Both the position numbers and the translations under genes were made by a program. 50,865 bases of DNA from assembly GCA_000226015.1 (NCBI GenBank), contig JH152742.1, positions 19,387 to 70,251 on the forward strand, given 5' to 3'. How positions within the stretch are numbered: position 1 is the first letter of the stretch; the number at the start of each line of letters is the position of its first letter. Below, piece by piece: positions 11,793-26,700 of the stretch. The notes under the pieces are model-generated. The model did not search any database. It was not told where the DNA came from and was given only the letters and a program-made list of their open reading frames with translations. Source of the stretch: Mnemiopsis leidyi. Its lineage: Eukaryota > Ctenophora > Tentaculata > Lobata > Bolinopsidae.

Positions 11793-14700
11793 GGACACAC
11801 AGACAAACAAACCACTTACCTGCTGAGTTTTCTTGTTGTATTTTCCCGGAGGACACTTCTCAGGATGTTCTGTACCGGTCTCACAGTACGCTCCAGCCGG
11901 ACATTCCTTATCAGCAGGTTTACTGTCTGGAGATCCCTCATCGCAGAAGTAGCCCGGCGAACAGGGCCCTGTAAACGTGGTACCGCCCCCTGTTGGAAGT
12001 AGCGGCATAACAAACATTAAACACAAGGAAAAATTTTCAACTGCTTTAAAAGAACTAAACTCTGCCAGCTTAAGATTTTACTTCATTTCATTCAGCAGAC
12101 TAACCTGAGCAGAATTTGCCACCCGGACATGTTTTACATTGGTCCTGATTCGACAGTCCAGTTTGATCGCTGTAGGAGCCTGGTTTACATGGCAACTCCG
12201 TAGCAGTACCTTAGGTGGGGGTAAACTGTCAAACTCAAATATAAAGGACAAGGCCAACAACTGATTTTAGCTAGTCGAACTTTTGTTATTGAGGTGTAGT
12301 CGCTTAATCATTACATTTACCTTCGGGGCAATAATGCCCGGCTTTGCATTTGACGGGAGCAGCTTCTTGAGAGCCCGCTTCGCAAAAGTACCCTGAATAA
12401 ATATTTTATTAACTAATATGCTATCTACTTGGCACATGCTCAATTACAAACAGTGGCAAACGCCGCGCCAATCTGAGCTATACCAAAAGCTTGCAAGCAA
12501 GAAAACCAGGTCAGCACCAATAAAACAATAAACCAAGTCAGCATTAATAAAACAAGTCTGACCTGCTGTGCAGTTAAGGAAGGAGTCGCCCTCGTGTCCC
12601 AGTTCGGGACAGTACTTTCCAGCGGGACACTTCGAACAGGAGTCTGGATTAGTCCCTCCAACCTCGTCCCGGTATGTTCCTCGGGGGCACTTCTGGGAAG
12701 CCTGCAGGAGCGGATAAAACTCTTAATTGTATATAGGTTAATATAGGTTAATTGTCTACAATAGATTAATTGTGTACGATAGATTACAAAAAACAAATAT
12801 TTGAGATGCAGAAGTTTCTGATAGACAGTTGATGATTCGGTATCTTCTTTGCTGTAAATCCCCACAGTAAAAGTTGCAAGGTTACAAAACAACTAATATT
12901 AATTAATTTAAGTAAAAAAGGTTGCGAACTATCAATGCTCAATACCTAAAAGAGAAAGGGTTGCAAACAATCAATGTTTAGAAATTGAGAGAGTATTAGG
13001 AGCATACCAACAAAAACTTACTGTAGCGGCAAGACAGTAGTGTCCCAGAGGACAGGGACTGGTTGCAGCTATTCCCGTCCCATCGTTACTGGTGCACGTC
13101 TTCCCGGCAGGACAGTCCTTGCACACCCCCGATCCTGCAATGTTACCCGGAAATTGTAACTTTCGCAGTATTGGGGGGTGGAGTGAACTTTTACAGCTAC
13201 TGACCAAAAATTGTAACTTTGCTAAACAAAGAGATATGTCGAAAATTCGACCAAAAGAGGTATATTTAGGATTCTGCACCAAAAAAGTGCGTATTGAAGA
13301 TGTTAAATCAGATATTTATTTAGGAGGGTCGAAAGGCGAACAATTATATGACACTGTTTATTTGATACTTCCATAGACGAGATATATCAATCTGGAAATT
13401 TTATAATACAAAGCGAAGTTCGGGTTGTCATGGAGAATTGTTAAAGATTACATTTTTGTGAACAAACCTGTTTGATCCTGGTAAGTGTTATCAAGACATG
13501 GAACTTGTTGAGCACTTCCAGCCGGACACTTGTATCCAGCTGGGCATTTGTTCTCGAACCCGTTCTCACTTCCTGCAGCACAATCTTTTCAAATATCTGA
13601 TTTTTAGTAGAAATCAATAAACATTTGACGTGGGTTCATAACTAAATTGCTTATGGAACTAGCTGCAGGACAGGGAACTTCTTTTGACCTACCTTCAGGA
13701 CAAAAGTATCCGATAGGACACTCTAGTCCCTCTGCCATGCCAGGTTCGTTGCAGTAAGAGCCCTCTTGGCAAGTTGTGCAGTTAGCAAGGGCAGTATTTT
13801 GTGTGGCCCCACTGAACTTCCCCCTGGGACACCTGAAACATGACGAGGATTTTATATCTTTTAAAATTGATTTCATACATTTTATGTACTAAATTAGATT
13901 TACTAATAATTTCGTTTATTTCAGATGTCGTCCAACTACTTTAAAAAGAAGCCAAATTGGGACAAACATTTTCCGAATGTTATCTGTTTTCACTTTTCAC
14001 AGTATCTAAAAAGAAGCATCTAAGAAGCAGCTAAAAGAAGTCGGTCGGTAGACTTTGCAAAGAAACATTAAGCTCACTGATTTGGTGGATCGCCAGTTCC
14101 CTCTGGACAATAGTGACCGACAGGACAAATATTTGGTTCAGCGATCTTTGAACCTGGACCACAGTAGTACCCTTCAGCACAATTGTATTCCGTTCCAGTC
14201 TCCATTCTCTCTGAAGAATGCGATCTGTCATTTTCTAGCTTTGTTGCTACTAAGCTACACAGATTCGAGGGTCCACTAGGTTTTTTTTTGCTATGGTTAA
14301 TTGTAGTTGTTTAACTGAACTTAACAAAAGAAGTGCGCACGGCGCCGGGCTTACATACGTGCTATACCGACATTTCCAGAGACACAAGTACTGTCACGCA
14401 CTGTATAATATGAGCTTTGAAAGAAATGTTTGTCTGGCTTTGTCAGCCTCTTATTCGAAGAAGGTGGTTTGTGCACGTGCCGAAGGTTTACCTTTTAAAG
14501 TTAAAAAGTTAGGTTTTCTTTTTATGCAAGTCAAACAGCCTAAATTTACTAAATAACCCATTGAATTTCTTAAAAATATGCAACTCAATCTCATTTCAGT
14601 ACGTTAGTGCTAAACTTTTAAAGTTTTTAAGAAAGTTTTAAGACGTTACTCTGTTCTGAACTCTGATAAATGGAACAGTCGTGGAAAGTTACAGTAAAAT

Positions 14701-17700
14701 GCTGCACCGACGCGGAAACAACCGATAAAACCAAACAATTAAACAAGCATACCATCAGGGCAATAGTGTCCGTTTGGACACTCCTTGGGAGAAATGGAGC
14801 CCTCGTCGCAGTAAAAACCGGGTTTACAAGGTCCTGAGCAGATTTCTGTTCCAGTTTCTTCGTCCTGGATGCAATTTTCTGCTGGCTCCCCCGTCTGTTG
14901 TCCTGAAAATTTACAGTGTGAACTGAGGATAAGGCTATCAAGTATTTGTAATTTGTATTCATTAAAGTATAGTGATGAGAGGTATTCCTGTTTAAATTGA
15001 CTTTTCACATTTCAGTTTAAAATAAAGAGAATACCTAAGGAAATAAGAGATTGGTCACGATTAAAACAAGGTTATTTTGTCATTATAACAGTTATTAATG
15101 CTCAGTACAGAATAATTCTGCCTAAAATCAAAATAGTAATATTTTCACAGAAATGCATAAACAGGACCCCCAACCTTTGCCGCAGTAGTAACCGGCGGTA
15201 CACGGGGTGCTGATGTAGGTGTCAAGTCCAGGTGTCTTGCAGTAGTAACCTCCCGGGCACGATAGACAAGACTCTTCTGACTCAGCTCCTGATGAAGCAC
15301 ATACATGCAATAAGATTAGCACGTGCAACAAGATTCCTACACATGTGGCACTTAAACTAAACATGCTAGTTTTCAGGATTTTGATAAAAGAACAATCGAA
15401 CACAAGCGGCCTGCAAAAGAATGGCAAAAGGGCCGACCATATTAACAAAAATTGTATTGTGAAATTGGGGACAAAGGGTATAGACCCCAGTTTAAAACTT
15501 CATTACTGGAGCATGTCATAAAAAATCACTCCGAGGAAGACAGTAGACTAACGTTTGTCGTCGTTGTAAGTTCCAGCCGGACAGGGGTGCTGGGTGGCGC
15601 TTTGCGTCCCCTCCGTACAGTAGTGACCCTCCGGACACTCATTGATTGTACTGAGGATCGTCTGAGCTTTTCCGCAGAAGTATCCCGCCTGAAAAACAAC
15701 CACAGCGTTATCATAAGAAGTTTCTCAGTTATCTAATGTGAGTTGACATGACTTAAAACGAAAAGCCATGAACTCACTCCTTATCAAAATGAGACATCAC
15801 TTAAAAGTTGATGAAGTTACTCCAATTCAACTGCTAACCTGACAAACAAGACATTCGGACATCCCCTCGTTGTCTTGGAAAGTACCGGGTTCGCACGGAG
15901 TCTGATCAGCAGACCCTTCCTCACACTTGTGTCCTCTTTCACACAACTGCTCGTTGCTGGCCGTGCCCTCCTGAAACAATATCTGTAAGTAGAGATAACA
16001 TCAACCAGACTGTGAGGGTGAAGTCAGGCACCTGGAGAGTAGATACGGAGGTGTATGTGGAGATATAAAGGTAGGCGAGGGGAAATATCTCACCGCGCAG
16101 TAATAGCCGGAGGGACAGAGTTCGGTGGCATTCTGAAGTCCGGGTTCCGGACATCTAAATCCGGCCCGACATGGAGTACAGGAATTAGCGTCCGGAATGT
16201 TCTCTGTTGGACCGTACTTGCCTGGAAATGGAACGATTTTAAACTAACATTTTTTAGTAATTTTTGCTTTTCGAGGAGAAAACATGTTAATATGACGCGC
16301 AGTTTCCATTTTCTTGGTAAATATCATTAGTATAACGACGAAGTTTCATTTTTTGAATAATTTTAGAATACCGAATACCTATCACATCAGAAAAACACGA
16401 AAAACAACACACCTTCAGGACAAGGTACCCTCCTGTCAGTTCCCTGTTCACAGTAGTACCCTTTACCACAGTTAGCCTCGGTAGCAGAGATAGAACCGTA
16501 GTCGCAGAAGTAGCCCGGGTCGCATTGCTTCGTATCTATCGTGTCAGAACTTATCCCTGGTTCGTCGCAGTATCTGGGTTTTTTGGGTTATTTGGAGCTG
16601 AAGTTAGTGCTGGAGTTAAGTCAATAGTCATCGGTCTTGGAAAGAGCAGATAATTTCAAAGTTGGGATTCATTTGTTATTTTGTTACCGCAGCAGTTTGA
16701 ACAGTTTGAAAGATGCACTTTTAGTACCATGAAAAGTACGATCGATCAAAATGATTTAATGTTTTAACTTACCTTCCTTGCAAGCATGTCGCACAAGCAT
16801 CAGCTGATTCTAATCCCTCTGAAGCTCCGTAGGTTCTAACTTGACATTGTCTAGGGGTCTGTAAAAAATTATTCCTTAGAAATTTAACATTGGCTTCTTC
16901 CCCGTGGCTATCCTGTATAATCACTAAATATTTTCAACCGATCGGGTCACGATAGAACAAAGAAAATTACAAGATGATTAGAGGATAATATTTCAAAGCC
17001 CAACAAATTTTTACTTGAGGTCCAGTTATACGAAAAAATCTCCGTTAAACTATTTAAAAGTTAAGCAAAGCTAATAATCCCAATGAACATTCCACCTAAA
17101 TTTACCTCTCCAGCTAAACAGTAGTACCCAAGTGGACACTTCTCACTCGTGGTCGTAGAACAATTGTACCCGGCTTCGCAGTCTTGACACTTTGCGGTCT
17201 GTTAGGGGAAACAGATAACAGTCAAACACCGAACGGGTTAACAAATACAAGACCTTTGTGACATTTCTCAGTTTCTCGTTTAAAAATTAGTAATATAAAT
17301 ATTAGAACATCGCAATAATGAAATAAGGGTCATTGGACAATTTTTCAACGGTGCGACGACGAAAAAGTGGGAGAGAGAAAGTGCTCACCCCCTCGGTATT
17401 GGCCAGGGTGCCGGGAGGACATTCCACTGGAAGCATTGTTTTCTCCGGACACTCATGTCCAACCGGACACACTCCAGCCAGACGCCGTCCGTCCTCATCG
17501 TCGTAGTCACTCTCGGAGGGAGTACCCTCTCTAGCTCCTGGAAAATTAGTTTTTATAGTCGACTAGCTCCTAGATAGTTTGCGAATGTAAAGAGTAATGC
17601 GATAAGATATTAATTTGGGGGATCCATAAGATATCATTCGCAAAAATATTAAGCTATGGAAGTGAATTTTTTTTCATCTGTTTTATACTCAGCAACGCAG

Positions 17701-20700
17701 AAAGTTTCATTTATCAATTCTAGCAATTTATCAAATTTAATCAAGACATTTAAAACGAATTTACGAGGACTTTGTGAACGTTTTTCAACATAAATCTGGA
17801 ACACTTGAAAGAACCGTACCTTTCCAGCAGTAATATCCTTCCTGACACGGTCCAGAGGGAGCAGTAAGAGCTGTTGTTTCACAGTACTCTCCTCCCTTGC
17901 ACTGCCTACAGAAACTACTGTCTGTCCCCTGAGACAGACGGCCTGTCACTCTAGCTTAAGATAATTCTAATCGTTTCCTAAATCTGTAAATCAAGACTTG
18001 ATTTCAATGAGCTTCTTGGTTTGAGTAGGCATAATTTAGTGCATTACAGGATGTTGTATAGGCAGAATTGGATGGGATCCAAACTAATGCCCGGGATACA
18101 ACTCACGTGACGAAACTAGAATTTCTATCACGTGATAAAACTAAACTTACCCTCTTATCTGGGTTGTATGTTCCGGGTTCACATGGTGTCATGGTAGTCG
18201 CTCCGGCAGCACACCAGTAGCCTTTATCACACTCCTTACCTCCTTGCGACGATGTCACTGGCAAAATAAAGATGTTATACAAACGTATTCATGACATGAT
18301 CAGTTACTTTGTAACGTTTAACTTGTCCATTTTGTACTCTGATTCAGTAGAACTGTGTTTTTAGTTCAGCTATGAATCGCCATGGTGATGGCGCTCATTT
18401 TCCAAAATGCAGGTTATTGTCGGCAATATTTGCTTACTTTAGATTGCCCCCCCTCCCCCTGGTTCATACTCACATGGTTCGGGGACGGTTGCACCGCCGG
18501 AACAGAGGAAGCCAGCATGGCAGGGTTCCCCGTCAGTACTTCGTCCTGTTCCCTCGCAGTACTTCCCTTCGGAACATGGCGTACATGCAGCTTCAGACGC
18601 TTGTTCAGTCCTGTACAGTTTTTTAATTAAGAGTTGCACTAAAGTTAAGAGTTGTACTAAATGTCACAACTCTACAACTACAACATTTTCCGAGTAATTT
18701 TATTGTTCACTTGATTATTGTTTATCCGTATCTCGATATGCAGCACACCACCAACGTGACAAAACATAAAGCAATGGAGGGAAAATCAAAGTCGACAAGA
18801 TCACAAAAAACTTCCTAAAATTCTTACTTAGTATTGAAGGTTCCTTCAGGACAAGGATGTTTGAGTCCATCCTGACAGTAATGGCCCGCAGTGCAGACTT
18901 GAGGGTCGGATATGGTGATCGTGCACACAGAGTCTGTGGAGTTAGCTTTACATTCCGACTCTTGGAAGGTGAAACTGCAGTCTTTCACCAGAGTCGAGGC
19001 TGTGCAGAAATGACCTGAAGAAGAAATTTGTCACAGCTGTGAATATATTTGTAGTCTTGAGAAGTCGATGACGATCTTTGAATTTATCAGACAGCAATAA
19101 ACACAAAACAACGTGCGCACCTGAAGGACAAATTTGGCAGGTTCCCTGAGACTTCTGGTTCTGGTAGGTGGTCTCTCCACAAAGGAGAGGATGAGTGGAA
19201 CCCTCCGGGCACTTGAACCCGACCATACAGACGTAGTCCACCGGAGTCGGTGTGTCTTGTCCTGGGAGAAAGGGCGGTAAATAAATTGGTAGGGTTATAG
19301 AAACTTGTTGCTCGATCTTTTTTAAGCTGTTAGAGCACAGATCGTCGACAAAAAAGCCATGACCTCAAGTGCATTCCATTCCCTTCGCCTCAAACTACCC
19401 AAATACCCCTACAAATACGATACACCCCAAATACGGTACACAATATTTTCACGGATACTCAAAGTAGAGCTGAGTAGCAAATGTAAGTACCTCCGGGACA
19501 GTAGTATCCCTCGTCGCAGACTTTACCGTCTACACTGCTCATCCCGTGTACGTCGCAGTAATGCCCTGCCTTGCACGGCACACAGTCTTCCGGCTCACTT
19601 TTCTGGAGATATTAATTTAATAGAGTTTTAAAGAATGTCGATAAAGAAGTTGTATTTTCTAGATTTTGGTCTGAACTCTAAAGTGACTCAATGCCGATTT
19701 AAGCCTACAGGACTAGCTAGACTAATGAGTAATTATCATATTCACCGACCAGTTTCAAAGAAGTAAGATATCAAAATTTCGACAACTCCAAAATCTCAGT
19801 CGATACAAATCTGTATCATCATATCATTAAAATAAGTCTGCAAAATCTGAGACACCCACCCTCTTGTCTGGATTGTATGTACCAGGACCACATTGTATAG
19901 GCTCGCCTTGTCCTGCTGGACAGTAACTCCCAGCCGGACACTCCACGGCTAAAATAGTTGGTTAAAATTCTTAGGCGATCATTGGCGGCTGAACTTGGTT
20001 TAACTTGCATTTTACAGTTTGTTTTCTCGGTAGTTTGTTTCTCTTAAAATGGGGATATTTATCCATGAATAACATTTAGATGGCCAACACGATGTTCTCA
20101 CCTGTAGGAGATGTGGACTCGGCTGGGCAGTAATAGCCAGCATCACATTTAAGAACAAGCTCAAAGTTACCGGGCCCGCTGCAGTAGTAACTCTTGGGAC
20201 AGGGCACTGGGGTGCGGGACCCGACCTCACAGTAAAAACCTGGTCCACACACTCCGCCTGAAATTTGAGATGTTACTATGGCGGTGTTACTATGGCGGTG
20301 TTACTATGGCGGTGTTACTATGGCGGTGTTACTATGGCGGTGTTACTGTGGAGGTGTTGATATGGAGGTGTTGATATGGAGGTGTTACATTGGAGGTGTT
20401 ACTGTGGCGGTGTTACTATGGCGGTGTGACTATAATGGAGGTGTTACTATGGAAGTTTCGCTAATAAGGTGTTTATACTTTTAAACTTTATACTATTTTA
20501 CTGTAATGTTACAACTTGAACATACCGTGCACATCGTCACTGATACTCTCACTGCCAGCACCACACCACCGTCCCTTTGCACAGTCAGCTGGAACTGCTG
20601 TGGCTTCTTCACAGAACTTCCCTGGAGGACACTCGATACACGAGCCGACACTGTCCCCACCGGGCTCCCTAGAACCAGGGTTTCCAGATTAGCTTCGATT

Positions 20701-23700
20701 TCGGATGTGAACTTTGCGATAGCTTTATTATCAATTATTTTTCTACGAAATGAATTGCAGCTATGAGATATTCAATTGTGTTCGACAAAATCCCCTGACA
20801 TTTTTCAACCTACATGCGGTATGTGCCGGCCGGACATGCGGTTTTTGTTGAAGACTCGCAGTAGTAACCAGCAGGACACTTGTATTTATCCAGTAGTGTA
20901 GCTATCCCTCCTTCATAACAGTCGTAACCTGACATTTTGTTTATTTTCCTATTCGAGTAAGTTCTAATTTTTTGTATTTTTGCGTCGACTTGCTGATATA
21001 CAGTGATTTTACCCCTATCTGATAATCGACCTCTACGGATGATAATGTCGCTGATGAAAGCAATGTAGAAAAATATTTAAAAAGTTTATCGCAGGTTACC
21101 ACACCGTTTTCGCAGGTCAGACAAGTGCTTTGAGCAGAAGTAGGCTGGTAATGTCCAACACTGCACGGTATTTGAGCTTCGCTTCCGGTCGGACACCTAT
21201 TCCCTGGCTGACATGGGCCACCTGCGGGGATACCCGTCAAGTCATGCTTATCAATCATCAGCGTCGAAAGATAGATTTAGTTAATTGTTGTTATCACATG
21301 TACGAGCCCATAAATATCTCTATGTATGATCATCTTACATGGAAATATTTCTATACAGTTATGTTACATCATTGGGAAAGACTAACGGACTTAACAGTTA
21401 ATTAATGAACATTGATCGACTTGGGATTAATTTACACAATTTTCAGGGGTTCCCGACAGAGGGTAAAAAAGCGACCCCCACAACGCACCTTGACCACTGT
21501 CGGCAGCAGGCTGACTACTTTGCGCTCCACCGGAACAGAAATACCCGGCAGCACAGTCACGTGACTCCAGTTGGAGCTGAGTCAGTCCGGTAGCATCGCA
21601 GTACTTCCCGGGAGAGCAGGCAGTACAGTGAGTCTTAGCTGGTAAACCTGTAGTCGATCTAAGAGAGGGGAGGTGAGGTAGAGAATTGCTGGTAAAGCTA
21701 CAGTGCTGTATAAACTACATCAGCCCAATCGTGTTCCAATCATTATTTCATTCATTAAATTCTAAACGTCTTCCGAATTTTAGTGAACTCAAAAGACGAT
21801 CACATCATTATGCAACGATATATAAGAATTTAAAAACGCACCCAAACGTCCCGATCGGACAGGCTTGAGGCTCATCCGTCCCCTCGGGACAGAACGATCC
21901 CTCAGGACAGATACCATGGTCGTCAGAGTCGGACGGTTCAGCACGGTCAGCCTTTTTCTTACAGAAGTACCCGGCACTGCAGTTGCCGCTGGGCTCTGCC
22001 ACTCCAACCTGTCGCGGGGTTCGGATTTAGGAGTTTACTAGGGCCAGGGGCTTGCTAGGTGTTACTAAAGATGATTTAATCCAATAGCTTTTTTAGCCGT
22101 ACATAATGATTTGTCATATTTAATTGTACAGAACGATATCGAAACAGTAAGTAAAATAATTAAAACTGCCTCACTGCACAGACACATTTCTTGCATCGTT
22201 AAACGCAGCTTAAAGCTGAAAGTTAGGCGGATATCATCTTGTCAATAAACAGAAAACATACATCGCAGAACTTTCGAGGCGGACATGGCAAACAAGCCTC
22301 GCTCGATTCGCTCCTTAGAGCACCGTTGTAGGTGCCAGCCGGACACTCTTTTGGAAGTTCGGATTCGATCTCACAGTAGTTCCCCACTGGGCAGTCAATC
22401 TCGCCTTGACCTGCGGGACAGTACGTGCCCGCCACACATTCTAAGCAGGTTGCTATGTCCGATTTTCCTTTTTCGTCCGTCTTTTTTCCGGCTGAAGATA
22501 AATTACCGAATTTTTATATAATAGATCAAGAAAAGTATATATGTATCAGATATGTCACTAAATCAAAGTTGCCACTATTTCCTGTTGACCCTATTTAGTG
22601 TGTTAACACTTAGTGTTAACATCACAAGTTCTGTTTCCTGCAAAAATTTTAGAAATCTCGTAATCACGTCCAATCTAAAGGCCAAAGAAAAGGCCTAGCA
22701 GAGGAAAACATACTTTTAAAAAATTGTGACGTGCATTCGTAAATTTCATTTCAATTCCACATCAATTGAAAATTGACTCTAGCCAAATATCAATTTCCTA
22801 TCTAAATACTCCCAATCACACGATTTAAGTGCGCGAAATAAAATTGCACACAAATAAGTGATGCACAAATCTCATATACTAATGTGAAGCGGTAACGGTT
22901 GCACTAAAGATTGGAAAGCACGGAACCCCTTAATTTCTGTTCCTTGTTAAACAGGTGTATAGTGCCAACCTGGACAGACGGAGGGCTCGCTGCTGCGTCC
23001 TGGACAGAAGTTGTGGAGGGGGCACTGAATCCTGGTCTCGGTGGTACTGCCACCAGGACAATAGTACCCTGGTTCGCACTCTGCGGAGGGGGCATCATCT
23101 CCAGCGTTATCGCACACGTACCCTGAAGAAATATGGTAAACATTACGTTTCTATCTTTCAAGAATATATCGTTATTACTATTGTATAGACGGGTCCTGCT
23201 TTTTTGTTTCGGAAATTTAGTAATAAGTTTTACAAACATATATTCTAATTCATTAATTTATTTTCTAATTTCCATTTTTAATTCTATAAATTGGAATGAA
23301 AATTTTAGGGTTAGCTCTAAATGACAGCTATCTCGACTCTATGGGGTGTATTATACCAGACGCCGGGGCTTGATCATTCTGAACAACCTAAATATCGCTT
23401 CCGTTTAAATATCTTTCCAGTGAACATAAAGCAGCTTAAAGTTAAATGATTTGGTGGTTTGATTTAATAGGTGTGTTAATTAACTAGGTGGGCTGATTTT
23501 GTCGCGGATGCACCAAGAAAAGCGCGAATGGTTTAACCCTTATAAGGGCGGTGACTGGTGGCACACCCCCCCCCCCCGCCCCCACAAAAGACGACAAATA
23601 AGGTGGTGACAGTCCCGGAATCTAAAAACCATATTTTTTACATAGCAATTGTCAGGTAAAATTAGACGGCGAATCCTATGGTAACAGCCCATTAATCATT

Positions 23701-26700
23701 ACAATTGCAGAGCAAAATATGCTGATAACCATGTGTCTGAAGGCACGCTTGAGTTTGCAACTGGCATCTAAGATATTAGTTATGCAAGAATCAAACAACC
23801 AAAACTTTACCCGGATCACAGTCAGAGCAGGCACTTAAACTCCGGAGCCCGGTGTTTCTTCCCAACGTCCCCTTCGGACACGGTATCTCCTCAAACGTCC
23901 CCTCGGTACAGTAGTTCCCCAAAGAGCATCTCGAGCCCCCTTTCGCGTTGTCGACTGGCTTTGTACCATCGCAGAAATAGCCTGCCTTACATTTGTGATT
24001 GCTGTTTACTTCGGCCTGTCCAGAATCTGAAGATGTAATAGAGAAATCAGTGCTTTTATGCTTTTATTGGTTAATTTGTGACCCCTCCCCAAAAATACCT
24101 GTCTCTTTAGAAATTTGACGTCGGAATTTCAACCAATCAGAACCCCTCCTAAAAGGATCGGAGAAGGTGGGTGATAGTGTTGAAAAAATAAATGCTCCGG
24201 TAGTGCTGAAGAGAGAAAAGTATAAGGAAGCACGACGTCATATGTTCTTTTGCTTGAATAAACAAAATTTACAGCATGATTTACTTGGACAGTAGAAGCC
24301 GATCTTGCAGTTCTTGCAGTCACCAATGGAGGTTCCTCCAAGGAGATCGTTATAAGTTCCAGCATTACACTCTTTGGGGTTCCCAACGCCTTCAGGACAG
24401 TAGTGGCCCTTTGGACACTGTCCACTTGTAGCAGCCATCTATGATTGGATCGTTGGTCAGGGATTCAGCTAATATATGATCCTTTTAACAATTGTATGAT
24501 AAAGATTGAAAAAGGTAGAGCAGCGATTAAGTAATAAGTCACATGAGCACATCAAAAAAGGCCAGGCCAAGACAACAGAGAGAAAGATACCACAGACTTA
24601 CTTCAACAAGATTCAGTTGGATAATTTTACAGGTTTAAGTTCAAAATAATCAACTTCAATAAAATTTAGTTAAATCTTAGTGTTTTCTTAATTCAACAAG
24701 ATTTAGTTTTTATAGTGAGACAAGATTTAGTTGTGCCTTAGTTCGACAGTACTTACTCCATCATCCTGGCAGTATTGTCCTGCAGGACATGGCAGACAGA
24801 CTCCCTGTCCTCTGTCTGGCTGGTATGTGCCGGATTTGCACTGTTTAGCCTCACCGGCCCCTGGGTATGCGTTAATCTCAATGTAAGTCGCTGAATTTAT
24901 CATTGCTATAAGGTATCGCATTAGTGTATTATGCGAGATCGGCCTAAAGGTGTTATATTTTCAGAGTTTTTAAACAACAGACCTGCCTCACAAGCACTAC
25001 CAGCAGGACACTCCTGCTCCTGCTGAGAGCGGGATCCTTCCGGGCAGTAGTAACCCTCCTCGCAGTCCCCAGTAGGACGATCTAGCGCTTCTCCTGAGGT
25101 GTAAGAAGTTGGGGCTCACCTGTTTTCTGCCGCTGCCGCACTGGCCGATTTGCAGCAATGAACGGCCAAAAAGTGAGTGCAACCCCTCCCCAGTTGCTAT
25201 GGCAATCAGGTGGCATGGAAAAACGGGGTTTTGGAGGGACATGAGAAATGTACTAGCAGAATTGTGAAAAGTGAAAAATTGTAAACTTTCGATCCGACCA
25301 CAAATTGGAAGAGGTTGCTAAATAATTGAGCAGTCCACACAAAACTGGCCTACCACAGTTCATCTACAAAACTTACTTTCACAGTACATCCCGGCATAAC
25401 ATTTTAAACAAGCAGACACATCGGAGGACTCATGACTGGGATTGTAATATCCAGCTTGGCAGGGGGTCTTGTTTCCTCCCTTGCACCAGTGACCGGCAGA
25501 GCACTGCTCCTGTCTGCTGTTCGTGCTCCCTTCCGGACAGTAGAAACCTGGTCAAGTTGGGGTGAGGTTCCGAGCTAGATTTGATATTTAGTGAATTTGC
25601 GGTTACAAGTTGCCGCTCTAAGCTTGTTTAAAGGTTGTATTTTTCACTATTCGAGGTAAATTATTTCCCTGCAAATAATCTCCCTGCGATTTTTGTTGCC
25701 CAGTACATATTCTATTTTTTTATAAGGACCGTTCTCGTGAGGAAACATCGAGAATTTGTTTTGAATTGTGACAGCGGTTGCGTCCTCTTTTGAGGACAAC
25801 ATTTTTATCATCAATTAAAAATGTAACAACTTATGAGAATATTCCAGTACAACCATGTACAAGCTTTTAACAACCAAAACATATTTACCATCATCACAGT
25901 GCAGCTCGAACTTGGTTGTGTTTTTAGGGCAATAGAAGGTTTCAGGACACTTCACTGGAGCCCCTGTTCCTTCTTGACAGTAGTAACCTTCGGGGCAGAC
26001 TCCGCCGACGTAACCTGTAGCTTGATTTTTATCCTTCATATCAACCGAATTGAGAGATAATTACTGGGATGATGGCTTCTTGAAATTTAGTCAATCAAAT
26101 GAACTGTCATAACCTTATGTAGGACGAATGGCTGTTGAATCATGCTGTCTTCATGCGTATCAAATCATGAGAAAGAAAGAATCTCATATTATTTGGATAG
26201 TTTTAAGTTGACTGCAAACCTGGAAACTTTTTCACTCGTCCCTTTTTCCAATTTGACGAAGAGGGCTCAAATAAATGATTCCCACAGTTAAGCAATTCTT
26301 ACAAATAAGAAACAAAAAAGAAATAGAAATTTATTCAATTAACGTTCCATTAATATGCTCATAATGGACAATACATACCCAGATAAGATACATACCAGTG
26401 TTAGCGCAGGGTGAACTTATATCTTGCGGGTCGTCGTTAGGGGCCGTTGTAGCTGAACCCTGGGGAATAAAGTTCGGGTTCAGTGGCCCAGCACACAGAG
26501 TATTGTAAGATTGCAGGAGTATTTAAGCAGGGCACTTTAATTTATAAATGAGCCTTTTTTCGCGTTTTCTGTTGAAATTATACGCACGATAGCGCAATTG
26601 TAATCATTATATGACTGAAACTTGGTGAAAAAAGAAACTCACCAGACAGCAAAAGTGCCCAGCCTTGCATATCTGGTCAGGTAGGTGCAACTCTTGAACA

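Noticed and set aside
11609-11856. Plus and minus Cys/Ser or Thr/Asp/Gln-rich ORFs
   Set aside because: CAGA/TCTG tetranucleotide array; the genuine coding part begins at w84.
14293-14556. Plus ORF of 87 codons in the w76/w77 intron
   Set aside because: Length is within chance expectation for AT-rich sequence, with no motif or splice partner. Similar doubts apply to frames at 13200-13376, 21250-21405, 21700-21868, 42600-42849 and 46420-46629.
24433-24438. ATG at the start of w51 as a gene start
   Set aside because: It follows a splice acceptor directly, w50 joins in frame and no signal peptide follows.
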